DNA of 64,000 nt from Sphingobium sufflavum (lineage in GTDB: Bacteria; Pseudomonadota; Alphaproteobacteria; Sphingomonadales; Sphingomonadaceae). The DNA lies in the NCBI RefSeq assembly GCF_021403115.1, contig NZ_JAJSSH010000013.1, positions 50,059 to 114,058 of the forward strand. Reading direction: 5' to 3'. The notes below the pieces were generated by a model. That model did not search any database. It was not told the DNA's origin and saw only the letters and a program-made list of their open reading frames with translations. Below, one piece after another: positions 44,303-52,527 of this stretch. Each line of letters opens with the position of its first letter. The first letter of the stretch is position 1. Position numbers and translations under genes: made by a program.

Positions 44303-44702
44303 TTATGATGCAGGAGGCAAGGATGAAGGAGTGGGTCGGTATCGCGACAACATGCCTTTGCCGCGTTCTGGCCGCCGCCGGTCCCCTGACGCCAGTCGAC
44401 ATCCAGCCCCGACGGCCCGCGAGTGGCGCGTCTCCGGCTATCCGCTGCATATCAGGTCTCTTGCGCATCGTTCGCGTCGGCTATCGGAAGCCCCGCCTTT
44501 TTGGCTCGTCATCCCCGGACTTCGCGCAGACGATCGCCGAGCGGACGCCCGCCATGTGGAATTTCGCCGCGGAATATCGAGCGGTTCCAAGCCCTTTTGC
44601 CGTCCGCGCTGCCGCCCTGCGTGCCGGCCCGCGCCGCCGCGCCGCGCCGCATGGTCCCGGACCGATGCGCGTGCCCGCCGCCGCGTCACCGACTTTCTGA
44701 AA
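44303..44702. other. 400-base region without a clear gene
   Basis: Open frames in this Arg/Pro-rich stretch (for example plus-strand from 44331) have no start signal, no motifs and unusual composition. It may be eroded coding DNA or a leader for the gene at 44703. Confidence 0.4.
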
Positions 44703-45191
44703 ATGCGCGCATCCTCCCATTTTGCGCGCATGCCTGCGGCGCTGCCCCTGTTGATCATCTCCCCGATCTGGGCAGCGCCGGCCTTCTCTTCCGTGGCCGG
44801 TTCTTCCGCGACCCGTTTTTTTCGTGTCGGTTCTGACAATTTCGGCACGGGGGGCAGGGTCATCGCGCTGAACCCCGCCGCGTTCGGCGGGCGCGGCATG
44901 GCCCCGCAACCGGAACGCCAGGACTATGGGCGCGAGGGGGAGAGCGTCTCCAACACCCTGCCGGTTCCGGCGGGGACGTGGATGGTCAAGACCCATGGCA
45001 AGACCATCGTGCAATCGTCGGACATGAAGTCGTTCGGCGTGAAGCCATTCTGCGTGGAGGATGCGGCGGGTGGGCCGCTCAAAGGGGGTTCGCGCAGTGT
45101 CCCACCGGTGGTGAAAAACGGCACGGTGCCGCCCGATTTCCCCGCCACGGGCGGTCAGGCGGTCGTCGCCGCCATCGAAGTCCGCCCCTGA
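44703..45191 (+). CDS. possible secreted hypothetical protein
   Basis: Not recognised. From the ATG at 44703 the frame gives 162 residues with a plausible signal peptide (FARMPAALPLLIISPIWAAP). The last 65 residues (TWMVKTHGKTIVQSSDMKSF, GVKPFCVEDAAGG, GTVPPDFPATGGQAVVAAIE) have normal codon use for this genome, so at least the 3' part looks like true or formerly true coding sequence. The frame remains open back to 44331, but that part is Arg/Pro-rich and doubtful. Lies between the GntR regulator and a TonB receptor gene, 58 bases before the latter. Could be a gene remnant. Confidence 0.42.
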   Translation: MRASSHFARMPAALPLLIISPIWAAPAFSSVAGSSATRFFRVGSDNFGTGGRVIALNPAAFGGRGMAPQPERQDYGREGESVSNTLPVPAGTWMVKTHGKTIVQSSDMKSFGVKPFCVEDAAGGPLKGGSRSVPPVVKNGTVPPDFPATGGQAVVAAIEVRP

Positions 45192-45249
45192 TCCAGCAAA
45201 ATCATACAGGCCCCGGCAACGACCGGGGACCATTTCAGTGAGGAGTTTT

Positions 45250-47682
45250 ATGAACAGCAGTTATATCTCGCGTGCCTTTGCGGGCGTGGCCATGGTGGCC
45301 ATCGTCGCATCCACCGGCACCGCGATGGCCCAGACCCCCGCCGACCAGAATGGCGCCAGCGTCTCGGAAGACATCATCGTCACCGCGCGCCGCAAGGACG
45401 AGCGGTTGCAGGACGTGCCGACGACGATCAACGCCGTCACGGCGGACGCGATCGACAAGCTGAACCTGCGCGAATTCCGCGACATCCAGAATGTCGTGCC
45501 CGGCCTGCAACTGACGAACGCCTCCAACGGGTTCAGCGCGGGTGCGACGGTGCGCGGCGTGAAGTTCGACATCGACACGGGCGGCCTGCCTGCGGTCGAA
45601 TTCTACCTCAACGATGCGCCGATGGAATCGAACATCCTGTTCGCGGCCATGTACGACGTGGGCCAGGTCGAACTGTTGCGCGGGCCGCAGGGCACGCTGC
45701 GCGGGCGCGCGTCGCCGTCTGGCTCCATCACCGTCACCAGCCGCAAGCCCAACCTGAAGGACGTGGGCGCCTATGTCAGCGGGACGGTCAATTCCAACAG
45801 CGGCCGCAACGTCCATGGCGCGGTCAACATCCCCCTGATCGACGATGTGCTGGCCGTGCGCCTGGCCGGTTTCTACGACCGGAACGAGGCGAACCGGACC
45901 TATAGCGTCAACAGCAGCGCCAGCCCCTATGCCCGCACCGAATCCTATCGGGCGAGCGTGCGGTTCGAACCGACCGACAACATCAGCGCCAATTTCCTGT
46001 ACCAGAGCACGGACCGGCGGCAGCGCGGCTTTAACCAGCTCGCCTCGATCAGCTTTTTCGACGCGACGCAATCGTCCGCCCCCGCCTATATCGACCCGTT
46101 CCAGCGGCAGGCGATCACCGATGGTTTCCGGTCCAACATCCAGCGGTTCGACGTGATGACGTGGAACGCGGACTGGCGGTTCGCCGGGCAGAAGCTGAGC
46201 TATGTCGGGTCGCGCAGCGTTCAGCATATCCGGGGCGTGTCGCAATATGACCAGGCCAACGCCCTGACCGGCACCACGCCGCGCACCCTGACCGACCCGG
46301 CGGGCTTTCAGCCGGTCTGCTCCACCAATCAGGCGCTGTTCGGCTTTGGCGCGACGAACGGCGACTTCTACCAGTGCACGGACATCCGCCAGACACAGGA
46401 CACGCACGAACTGCGCCTGTCGTCCGACGAGCGGGTGCTGGGCATGTTCAGCTATGTGGTTGGCGGCATGATAAACCATGTGTCGCAGTCCAACTATATC
46501 AACCAGGAAACGGCGATCCGTATCTCGCCTTCCTTCCTGTTCTTCGACACGTCGGCCACCGCCCGTCCGGGCCGGCGGAACGAACATTCGCTGTTCGGCA
46601 ATATCACCGCGTACATCGGCGACGCGACGGAGTTGTCCGGCGGCCTGCGCTATATCGATTATGAGGAAAGCAGCGACTTCATGGTGCGCGGCACGGCCCA
46701 GCCGTCCTACCTCAGCCGGTCGGAAGCGGTGATCTATACCGGATCGCTCAAGCATGACTTCACCCGCGACATCATGGCCTATGCCACGGTGGGCAGTTCG
46801 TGGCGGCCCGGCCTCAACGTGATCGGCAACCTCAGCGCGCGCAGGTCCGCGCTGGAGCAGTCGTTCATCACGACCGCGCCGGAGAAGTCGACCTCCTACG
46901 AGGTCGGCGTGAAGACGAGCTGGCTCAACCGGCGCCTGACGGTGAACGCCTCCGCCTTCCATCAGGACTTCACCAACTATGGCTATCGCGGCGGGTCGAT
47001 CTGGTACATCAACTATAGCACCCCCACCGCGATCCCGGATGCCGCCCGTTTCAACTTCGTCGCCGCCGTCCCGGTCAAGGTCGACGGCTTCGAGATCGAG
47101 ACGAATTTCCAGGCGACCCGCCGGTGGAACGTCGGCGCGACCTTCAGCTACGCCAATGGCCGGGTGACGGGCGGGCGGATCGCCTGCACCGACCTGAACG
47201 GCGACGGCGTGCCGGACGCCAACCCCGGCGCGGTGACGGTCGCGCAATTGCCCGCGACGGACCATGTCTCCGCGTGCAACTATAGCGGACCGTCGAACAC
47301 TGCGCCCAAGTGGAGCATGGTGGTCCAGTCGGAATATGCGGTGCCGGTCAGCGACCGGGCGGACGCCTATCTGCGCGGGCTGTTCAACCTGTATCCCAGC
47401 TATGGGCAGGATCCCAGCTACAGCTTCGACGACGTCCGCGCCTATTCGCAGCTCAACCTTTATGCGGGCCTGCGCTCGCCCAAGGGGGCGTGGGAACTGT
47501 CGCTGTTCGCCAAGAACCTGCTCAATACCCAGCGGGTGCTGAGCGCCACCAATGGCGGCGTGACCTCCACGATCCGCAGCGCCACGGCGTCGCAGACCAT
47601 CGGCACCAACTATCTGGAAGTGACGACCACGGCGCCGCGTGAGTTCGGCCTGAACCTGCGGCTGGCTTTCGGCTCGCGGTAA
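45250..47682 (+). CDS. TonB-dependent outer-membrane receptor
   Basis: 810 residues from the ATG at 45250, which has GAGGAG seven bases before it; a GTG at 45238 is only part of that ribosome site region. Signal peptide (AFAGVAMVAIVASTGTAMAQ), TonB box (SEDIIVTARRKDERLQDVPT), plug (VVPGLQLTN, VELLRGPQGTLRGRASPSGS), and a barrel with the C-terminal REFGLNLRLAFGSR. Closely similar in the plug and elsewhere to the receptor at 35860 (both have GLRH/GLRYI-type strands and LNLREF/LNLRNF), so an old duplication. A small hairpin (CCCCGG/CCGGGG, 45211-45228) sits in its leader. Confidence 0.96.
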   Translation: MNSSYISRAFAGVAMVAIVASTGTAMAQTPADQNGASVSEDIIVTARRKDERLQDVPTTINAVTADAIDKLNLREFRDIQNVVPGLQLTNASNGFSAGATVRGVKFDIDTGGLPAVEFYLNDAPMESNILFAAMYDVGQVELLRGPQGTLRGRASPSGSITVTSRKPNLKDVGAYVSGTVNSNSGRNVHGAVNIPLIDDVLAVRLAGFYDRNEANRTYSVNSSASPYARTESYRASVRFEPTDNISANFLYQSTDRRQRGFNQLASISFFDATQSSAPAYIDPFQRQAITDGFRSNIQRFDVMTWNADWRFAGQKLSYVGSRSVQHIRGVSQYDQANALTGTTPRTLTDPAGFQPVCSTNQALFGFGATNGDFYQCTDIRQTQDTHELRLSSDERVLGMFSYVVGGMINHVSQSNYINQETAIRISPSFLFFDTSATARPGRRNEHSLFGNITAYIGDATELSGGLRYIDYEESSDFMVRGTAQPSYLSRSEAVIYTGSLKHDFTRDIMAYATVGSSWRPGLNVIGNLSARRSALEQSFITTAPEKSTSYEVGVKTSWLNRRLTVNASAFHQDFTNYGYRGGSIWYINYSTPTAIPDAARFNFVAAVPVKVDGFEIETNFQATRRWNVGATFSYANGRVTGGRIACTDLNGDGVPDANPGAVTVAQLPATDHVSACNYSGPSNTAPKWSMVVQSEYAVPVSDRADAYLRGLFNLYPSYGQDPSYSFDDVRAYSQLNLYAGLRSPKGAWELSLFAKNLLNTQRVLSATNGGVTSTIRSATASQTIGTNYLEVTTTAPREFGLNLRLAFGSR

Positions 47683-47688
47683 AGGTCG

Positions 47689-47718
47689 GGATGGGCTGCG
47701 ACTATCCGCAGCCCATCC
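47689..47718 (+). terminator. terminator after TonB receptor gene
   Basis: Perfect 12-bp stem GGATGGGCTGCG / CGCAGCCCATCC with a 6-base loop, starting six bases after the stop. No T-run. Confidence 0.72.
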
Positions 47719-47870
47719 ATCCTATCGGGGACGGAGAAACGGATGGACCGGCGGAATTTCATGGCGCGGGGGCGGGCCGGAAAGCGTCGGGGCTGGGCTG
47801 AACCCGCCGCCATCCCGATGACAATATTACCACGTCGAACGAAGCCTGACAGAAGAGAGAGAGGAAGATC

Positions 47871-48191
47871 ATGAACTATCTTGCCATCCTGCCCGCCCTG
47901 CTGATCGCCGTCGCCCCTGCGGTGGCCCCTGCACAGACACCCGCCGCCCCGGCCCCCGCCGCGAAGGTCACGAGCTATACTGTCGAGGAGACCGACATCG
48001 GCACATTGCTGGACGATCCGGCGGCCAAGGCGGTGATCGACAAGCATATGCCGGGCTTCTCCAGCAATCCGCAGGTCGACATGGCGCGGTCCATGACGCT
48101 GAAGATCGTGCAGCAATATTCGCCGGACACGCTGACGGATCAGGCGCTGGCCGCGATACAGGCAGACCTTGCCAAGCTGCCCAGGAAATAA
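47871..48191 (+). CDS. small secreted protein sharing the P450 C-terminal domain
   Basis: 106 residues: signal peptide (MNYLAILPALLIAVAPAVAP) and a Pro/Ala linker, then a single small domain: IGTLLDDPAAKAVIDKHMPG, MARSMTLKIVQQYSPDTL and ALAAIQADLAKL. By hand alignment 28 of 64 positions are identical to the C-terminal domain of the P450 at 40738. All-helical by its look, without Cys or a catalytic motif. GAGAGAGAGGAAG gives a strong ribosome site. A strong terminator follows, so it is a single gene. Similar short domains occur at the ends of secreted hydrolases in sphingomonads, as far as I recall; function unknown. Confidence 0.85.
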   Translation: MNYLAILPALLIAVAPAVAPAQTPAAPAPAAKVTSYTVEETDIGTLLDDPAAKAVIDKHMPGFSSNPQVDMARSMTLKIVQQYSPDTLTDQALAAIQADLAKLPRK

Positions 48192-48199
48192 TCGGGACG

Positions 48200-48231
48200 G
48201 GGCCGGGCGAGGGGATCGCCCGGCCCCTTTC
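48200..48231 (+). terminator. rho-independent terminator
   Basis: Perfect 12-bp stem GGGGCCGGGCGA / TCGCCCGGCCCC with a 5-base loop followed by TTT, ten bases after the small secreted gene's stop. Confidence 0.88.
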
Positions 48232-48342
48232 GCGATCATGGCACCATGATCGCATCCGCTGGCATTTCGCACCTGCTTTCCGCCACCTCATGATATTGTC
48301 TCGACGATCAGCGTTGTCGTACCGATAATGGACCGTTCGGAC

Positions 48343-48480
48343 GGCAGCCAATGATCCGGCAAGCTTCATTGATTCTGCGCGCATAGCTCCGCCTGCAAGC
48401 AGGGCGTTCCACAAGCTACGGTGGCTGTCCGCATAGTCGCACAGCACCCGATAATCCTTGCCGGGAATGGCCCCGTCAAC
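48343..48480 (-). pseudogene. TetR-family C-terminal fragment
   Basis: In the frame that opens at the end of the TetR gene (48476-49138), the minus strand reads VDGAIPGKDYRVLCDYADSH then RSLWNALLAGGAMRAESMKL and AGSLAA. This lines up with LCSYVNDRRALWKALFNGGA and the following REEYLRLSREVAA of that intact TetR. Beyond this the similarity ends. It is the middle piece of a second, related TetR gene, so an ancestral tandem pair has collapsed by deletion here. Confidence 0.6.
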
Positions 48481-49138
48481 GACGCCGGGGAGGAGGCTTT
48501 TGTGAGGTGGTGGCGCTCAGGAGCAGGTCGAGCATCACCGCTATTTCCTCGCCAGACTGCACATTCGGCTCGCTCTGGGACAGCCACCAGCTGATCGTTT
48601 CAATGATGAGCATGGTGCTGCAAATGATGGCGAAATCATTGGGGAGCCAACTGGTGGAACCGGTGTGCTTGGCGGCGACCTCTCTCGACAGGCGCAGATA
48701 TTCTTCGCGCATGGCCGCCCGCGCGCCACCATTGAACAGGGCTTTCCAAAGCGCGCGGCGGTCATTCACATAGCTGCACAAGGCCCGGTTGCCGTCGAGT
48801 TTTGGACCCCAGGGCAGAGAGAAGGCGACCAGCCGGCTGATCTCGTCCGCCGCGACGGTATCGAGCAGGGCCTGTTTATCCACATAATGGCGGAAGAAGG
48901 TCGAATTATTGACCCCGGCTTCGGCAGCGATCTCGCGCACCGTGATCTGATCGAAGGCCTTGCGCTCCAGCAATGTCAGCAGGGCTTCCCGCAGGGCAGT
49001 GGCGCTGCGGATCTGTCGAGGGTCGGTGCCGCCACGTGGCGCAGCGGGCTTTGCGATTGGGGCGATCGTCTCCGCTCCCTCTTTGGTTGCCAAACCATCG
49101 CTCAGGTCGACGGGGAGGCTCTTCTTTGTCGAACGCAC
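48476..49138 (-). CDS. TetR-family regulator
   Basis: 220 residues. A long polar N-terminal extension (about 40 residues, with Lys/Ala/Pro) precedes the HTH: SATALREALLTLLERKAFDQ, ITVREIAAEAGVNNSTFFRH and YVDKQALLDTV. The C-terminal domain includes LCSYVNDRRALWKALFNGGA and MLIIETISWWLSQSEPNVQS, shared in pattern with the TetR at 55175, so both belong to one subfamily. A related fragment lies directly downstream. Probably controls the SnoaL-like/MFS genes to its right or the small secreted gene; no operator can be fixed. The start is not sharply defined. Confidence 0.9.
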   Translation of the reverse strand: MRSTKKSLPVDLSDGLATKEGAETIAPIAKPAAPRGGTDPRQIRSATALREALLTLLERKAFDQITVREIAAEAGVNNSTFFRHYVDKQALLDTVAADEISRLVAFSLPWGPKLDGNRALCSYVNDRRALWKALFNGGARAAMREEYLRLSREVAAKHTGSTSWLPNDFAIICSTMLIIETISWWLSQSEPNVQSGEEIAVMLDLLLSATTSQKPPPRRR

Positions 49139-49282
49139 GCTTCAACTCCTGCACATGATCCCTGCTTGAAGAATGAGGATCGGTGCCACGTCAATAAAAA
49201 CCGGCCTGTGGCGGACTGCATCATGGGCGCGCCCGCCCCTGATAGGGTGGCGGGCAAGGAAGCATCAAGATAGGATTGCCCT

Positions 49283-49876
49283 TTACGGTTTGGGTGGAGG
49301 GGCATCCGATGACTGGCCGATGGTCGTCAGATGAAAGAAATCCGCGTCCCGCAGGACGAATTTCCACCGCCCATTCTCCTTCCTGTAGCGGTCGTTATAA
49401 TAGCCTGACCCGATCCGGTCCGGGCCATTCCCGCTGATCCGCACTTCGATCGAGGAAATGCCGGTCGCATCATGGCCGGAGACGGCAATGAGATGATTAT
49501 GAATCGTGGGGATGGGATGATTCCCGGTGGTGGGCAGGCCGTTATAATAGGCGTCCAGCGCTTTGCGTCCACGCACTTCCAGCGTCGGAGCCTGCGGAAC
49601 GCGATTCACGAAGGCCCCGTCGTCCGTGAACAGATCGGCCATGGAAACGCCATGGGCCGCCCGATGCGCGTAAATGGACACCAGATCCCGGATTTCCTGC
49701 TCGTCGCACAGGCGCTGGACTTTTTCGGCCAGCGTCATGGTCTGGAATGGCGTTTGCGGGGCCATGTAGAGCGGTCGCGGGGCCTGCTGCGCCGGGGCGG
49801 ACGATGCGGTCATGATCGCTATTGCGGTCAGGAGGAATGGGGGTGTCTTGCGGGTCCAGATCCGTGAATTCGTCAC
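49283..49876 (-). CDS. secreted SnoaL-like (NTF2-fold) protein
   Basis: 197 residues from GTG 49876 (AGGAGAG upstream; the open frame extends to 49960 without a good start). Signal peptide (PPFLLTAIAIMTASSAPAQQ), then an NTF2/SnoaL-like domain: EKVQRLCDEQEIRDLVSIYA, HRAAHGVSMADLFTDDGAFV, GRKALDAYYNGLP, HNHLIAVSGHDATGISSIEV and ENGRWKFVLRDADFF. Members act as dehydratases, isomerases or cyclases on small hydrophobic substrates; the Tyr/His/Asp pattern fits but the reaction is unknown. It follows the MFS gene on the same strand after 73 bases. Confidence 0.87.
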   Translation of the reverse strand: MTNSRIWTRKTPPFLLTAIAIMTASSAPAQQAPRPLYMAPQTPFQTMTLAEKVQRLCDEQEIRDLVSIYAHRAAHGVSMADLFTDDGAFVNRVPQAPTLEVRGRKALDAYYNGLPTTGNHPIPTIHNHLIAVSGHDATGISSIEVRISGNGPDRIGSGYYNDRYRKENGRWKFVLRDADFFHLTTIGQSSDAPPPKP

Positions 49877-49949
49877 GACACTCTCCTGTTGCTGCTGCGG
49901 TCGCCCAATGGCGGGCCGATAGAGGGCGGGGGAGCGGGCCGTGTCAATA

Positions 49950-51206
49950 TCATGCTGCATGGGCGGCTGGCTCCTGCCGGAATTCGGGATAGCGCCCCAG
50001 GCCGAGAACGCACAGGCCCGCCGCGCAGGCGGTGACCATGCCGATCGTCAGCAAGGGCACATATCCGCCGGAATAGTCGAAGATGAGGCCGCCCAGGACC
50101 GGACCTACACCGCCCGCGAGCGCCATGACGGTCGAGATGAATCCAAAGATGGTGGCGAAGTTGCGCAGGCCGGCAAAGCGGGTGGTGAGATAGGTGGTGA
50201 GTTGCAGCGATGCCCCGGAGCAATAGCCCAGCACCGCAATGGCGATGAGCAGCAAGGCGGGCGACCCGGCCCCGTTGAGCAGCAGGAAGAAACTGATCCC
50301 CGGTCCGGCATAGCAGAGGGACGGGAGCCATGCCGCATCGACCCGGTCGACAAGCCAGCCGGTCAGCAGCTTCCCGGCGATGGCCGCCAGCGCGAAAATG
50401 GCGACAAAGGATGCCGCATCGGCGCGGGTCTGCCCCAGCGAGGTCAGCATGGGTATGAGATGCACGACCGTCGCGGCCGAAAGCGTGGTTTGCAGGAATG
50501 TCGCCAGCGCGATGCGGTACAGGGGCAGGCTGCGCAGCGCCTGCGGGACGGACAAGCCGCTCGGTTGCGCCGATGCCGCCTGTTCCATGGTGGGAGTGGC
50601 GGCGTCCGTCTTTCCCCGCTCGCGGAAGAACAGGGCCGCCAGCAGCAGGGCGGAACCGCCCCATCCCCCCGCCAGCGCGATATAGCCGACGCGCCAGCCA
50701 AAGGCGTCGATGAGCCACAGGGATGCCAGCGGGGCCAGCGCCTGTGTCACGGCGTTGCCGCACAACAGCAGGGCGAGCGCGAGGCCGCGATTATGCCGGA
50801 AGGCAGAGGATATGGCGCTGCTCCAGACCAGGATGCTGGCGGACAGCGAGGCAAGCGTATAGGCGACCCATGTCGCGAACCACAGGGTGAGCGATCCGGT
50901 CTGGACGGAAAAGGCGGCGAAGGCCAGGCTGCTGAGCAACAGGCCCGGCAGTGCGACGCGCCTCGCCCCATATCGGTCGACGAGCATGCCCGCGAGCGGC
51001 ATGAAGGGCAGGGTGATGAAGGCGAACAGGGTCAGCCCCGCCGAAATCTCCGTCCTGCTCCAGCCGAAGGCATCCTGAAGCGGGGCCATGAAGACGCCCA
51101 GAGTCGCGAGCGGGATCGCGGCGACGGAAACGCCCATCGTGGCGGAGAGGAGCAACGGCCAATGGGCCTGCCACTCATTGCCGGGGCCGGGCGTGCGCGT
51201 TTTCAT
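49950..51206 (-). CDS. MFS transporter
   Basis: 418 residues with twelve predicted membrane segments, for example LLLSATMGVSVAAIPLATLG, LTLFAFITLPFMPLAGMLVD and GLALALLLCGNAVTQALAPL. The loop 2-3 motif is GMLVDRYGARRV, the usual MFS A-motif variant, and a long polar loop near residue 210 (RERGKTDAATPTMEQAAS) splits the two halves. It resembles the oxalate/monocarboxylate-type (OFA/MCT-like) branch. Direction and substrate unknown; in this context uptake of a cluster intermediate in the inner membrane is likely. Start MKTRTPGPGNEWQAHWP has GAGAGGAT upstream. Confidence 0.94.
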   Translation of the reverse strand: MKTRTPGPGNEWQAHWPLLLSATMGVSVAAIPLATLGVFMAPLQDAFGWSRTEISAGLTLFAFITLPFMPLAGMLVDRYGARRVALPGLLLSSLAFAAFSVQTGSLTLWFATWVAYTLASLSASILVWSSAISSAFRHNRGLALALLLCGNAVTQALAPLASLWLIDAFGWRVGYIALAGGWGGSALLLAALFFRERGKTDAATPTMEQAASAQPSGLSVPQALRSLPLYRIALATFLQTTLSAATVVHLIPMLTSLGQTRADAASFVAIFALAAIAGKLLTGWLVDRVDAAWLPSLCYAGPGISFFLLLNGAGSPALLLIAIAVLGYCSGASLQLTTYLTTRFAGLRNFATIFGFISTVMALAGGVGPVLGGLIFDYSGGYVPLLTIGMVTACAAGLCVLGLGRYPEFRQEPAAHAA

Positions 51207-51272
51207 CAGCTATCCTCTCGTAATCGGTATGCGGGTTCCAGCCGACTTGTGACGGTCTGGACGGTGGGCGGG

Positions 51273-52202
51273 TTATCGGGACGGTTGCGGGAAGCGGACG
51301 CCGGTCAATTGCTCCGACAAGATCCATAGTCGGGCCGCGCGCTCAGGATCGTCGCTGGCCTTGGCGAAGGTGCAGGGGCCAGGTGGTCCCCGCATCTCGA
51401 AAAGGCCCTTGGGACCATAAAGCTCGCCGCCTTTCGCGTCGGGAGCTGTCGCTGCATGGACGATGGGCGCGGCACCGTCCGACGCGGACTGGCCGATCAG
51501 ATGGCCCAGCAGGCCCGACAACAGGATTTTCGGGCCACCGGTCCGTGCATGGTCGCCTTCGAACAATTTCGTGCGGGCAAAGCCGGGGTGGGCGGCGAGG
51601 CTTGCGATCCCCCAGCCGCCTTCCCGGCTTCGCCGGTCCAGTTCGCGGGCAAAGGATGCCTGCGCGAATTTCGAGGCGCAATAGGCGCGTCCGGCATTGT
51701 AGCGCGCGTCGCCTTGCAGGTCGTCGAGATCGATTTTCGCGTGATGCTGCGCGAGGCTGGTCACGCTGACGACGCGGGCGGATGGCGCCTGACGGAGAAG
51801 CGGGAGCAGGCCGGCGGTGAGCGCGAAATGCCCCAGATGATTGACGCCCATCTGCACTTCGAAACCGTCTTTGGTCGTCCGGCGCTGCGGGGGCGACATG
51901 ATGCCAGCGTTGCAGATGAGGAGATCGACGGCGGCGAGCTGGCCCGCCAGTGCGGTCGAAAAGGCAGAGATGGAGGACAGGCTGGCCAGATCCAGCCGCT
52001 CATACTGGATGGTGGCGTGGGGACTGGCTTGTTGCAAGGCGGCGACCGCGGCCCGGCCCTTATCCTCATTCCGGCCCGCGAGGATGATGCGGAAACCCTG
52101 CGCGGCAAGCTTCCGGGCGGCTTCATAACCGAGGCCTCCCGTGCCGGTGATGACCGCCAGGCGCTCCGGCGATGACCGGTTGTTCCCCTGTTCGACTGCC
52201 AT
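51273..52202 (-). CDS. SDR-family oxidoreductase (retinol-dehydrogenase-like)
   Basis: 309 residues from the ATG at 52202 (GTGGAGG just upstream); the frame is open to 52424 but without signals. Extended-type SDR similar to retinol dehydrogenase/WWOX-like enzymes: VITGTGGLGYEAARKLAAQG, LLICNAGIMSPPQRRTTKDG, Ser in VVSVTSLAQHH, Tyr and Lys in AYCASKFAQASFARE, PGFARTKLFEG, then a C-terminal lid (LYGPKGLFEMRGPP). The glycine motif TGTGGLG lacks one residue of the usual TGxxxGIG. A cluster palindrome (52215-52235) begins 13 bases before the start, so it should be a regulon member. Confidence 0.92.
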   Translation of the reverse strand: MAVEQGNNRSSPERLAVITGTGGLGYEAARKLAAQGFRIILAGRNEDKGRAAVAALQQASPHATIQYERLDLASLSSISAFSTALAGQLAAVDLLICNAGIMSPPQRRTTKDGFEVQMGVNHLGHFALTAGLLPLLRQAPSARVVSVTSLAQHHAKIDLDDLQGDARYNAGRAYCASKFAQASFARELDRRSREGGWGIASLAAHPGFARTKLFEGDHARTGGPKILLSGLLGHLIGQSASDGAAPIVHAATAPDAKGGELYGPKGLFEMRGPPGPCTFAKASDDPERAARLWILSEQLTGVRFPQPSR

Positions 52203-52214
52203 ATGCCTCCACTC

Positions 52215-52235
52215 TCTGCGATATATAATTGCGCT
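52215..52235. promoter_or_regulatory. cluster palindrome before SDR (51273-52202)
   Basis: TCTGCGA-N7-TTGCGCT, a weaker copy (five of seven bases match in each arm or nearly so), immediately upstream of the SDR start on the minus strand. Confidence 0.5.
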
Positions 52236-52422
52236 ATTTTTACAGGATTTGCGCGCTTTGGTTGCAGTTAAATGCTGTGGGCCAATGCCCCTATAGTGGC
52301 GATCGACCAAGTATATTCGGTATTTTTCTATTATATCGGCAATTGTACGAGTAATTTCACTTGGACGTGAATATGATCCCGCTCGAACTTTAGGATTGCA
52401 TCGCCGGGCCTGTTTGTCCATC

Positions 52423-52443
52423 AATGCGACTCACGATTGCACA
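52423..52443. promoter_or_regulatory. cluster palindrome before TonB receptor (52528)
   Basis: AATGCGA-N7-TTGCACA, 85 bases before the receptor ATG. Left arm one base off, right arm two bases off the ideal. Confidence 0.5.
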
Positions 52444-52527
52444 ATATGGTGCAGGCGGCAATATGCCAAGCGAGACCTGAATGGCGATGACGCCGGCTCG
52501 CTTGGTTACATAGGAGGAGGGGGTTTC

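Noticed and set aside
49139..49175. CTTCAA/TTGAAG repeat as operator of the TetR at 48476
   Set aside because: Six-base arms 20 bases apart are likely by chance.
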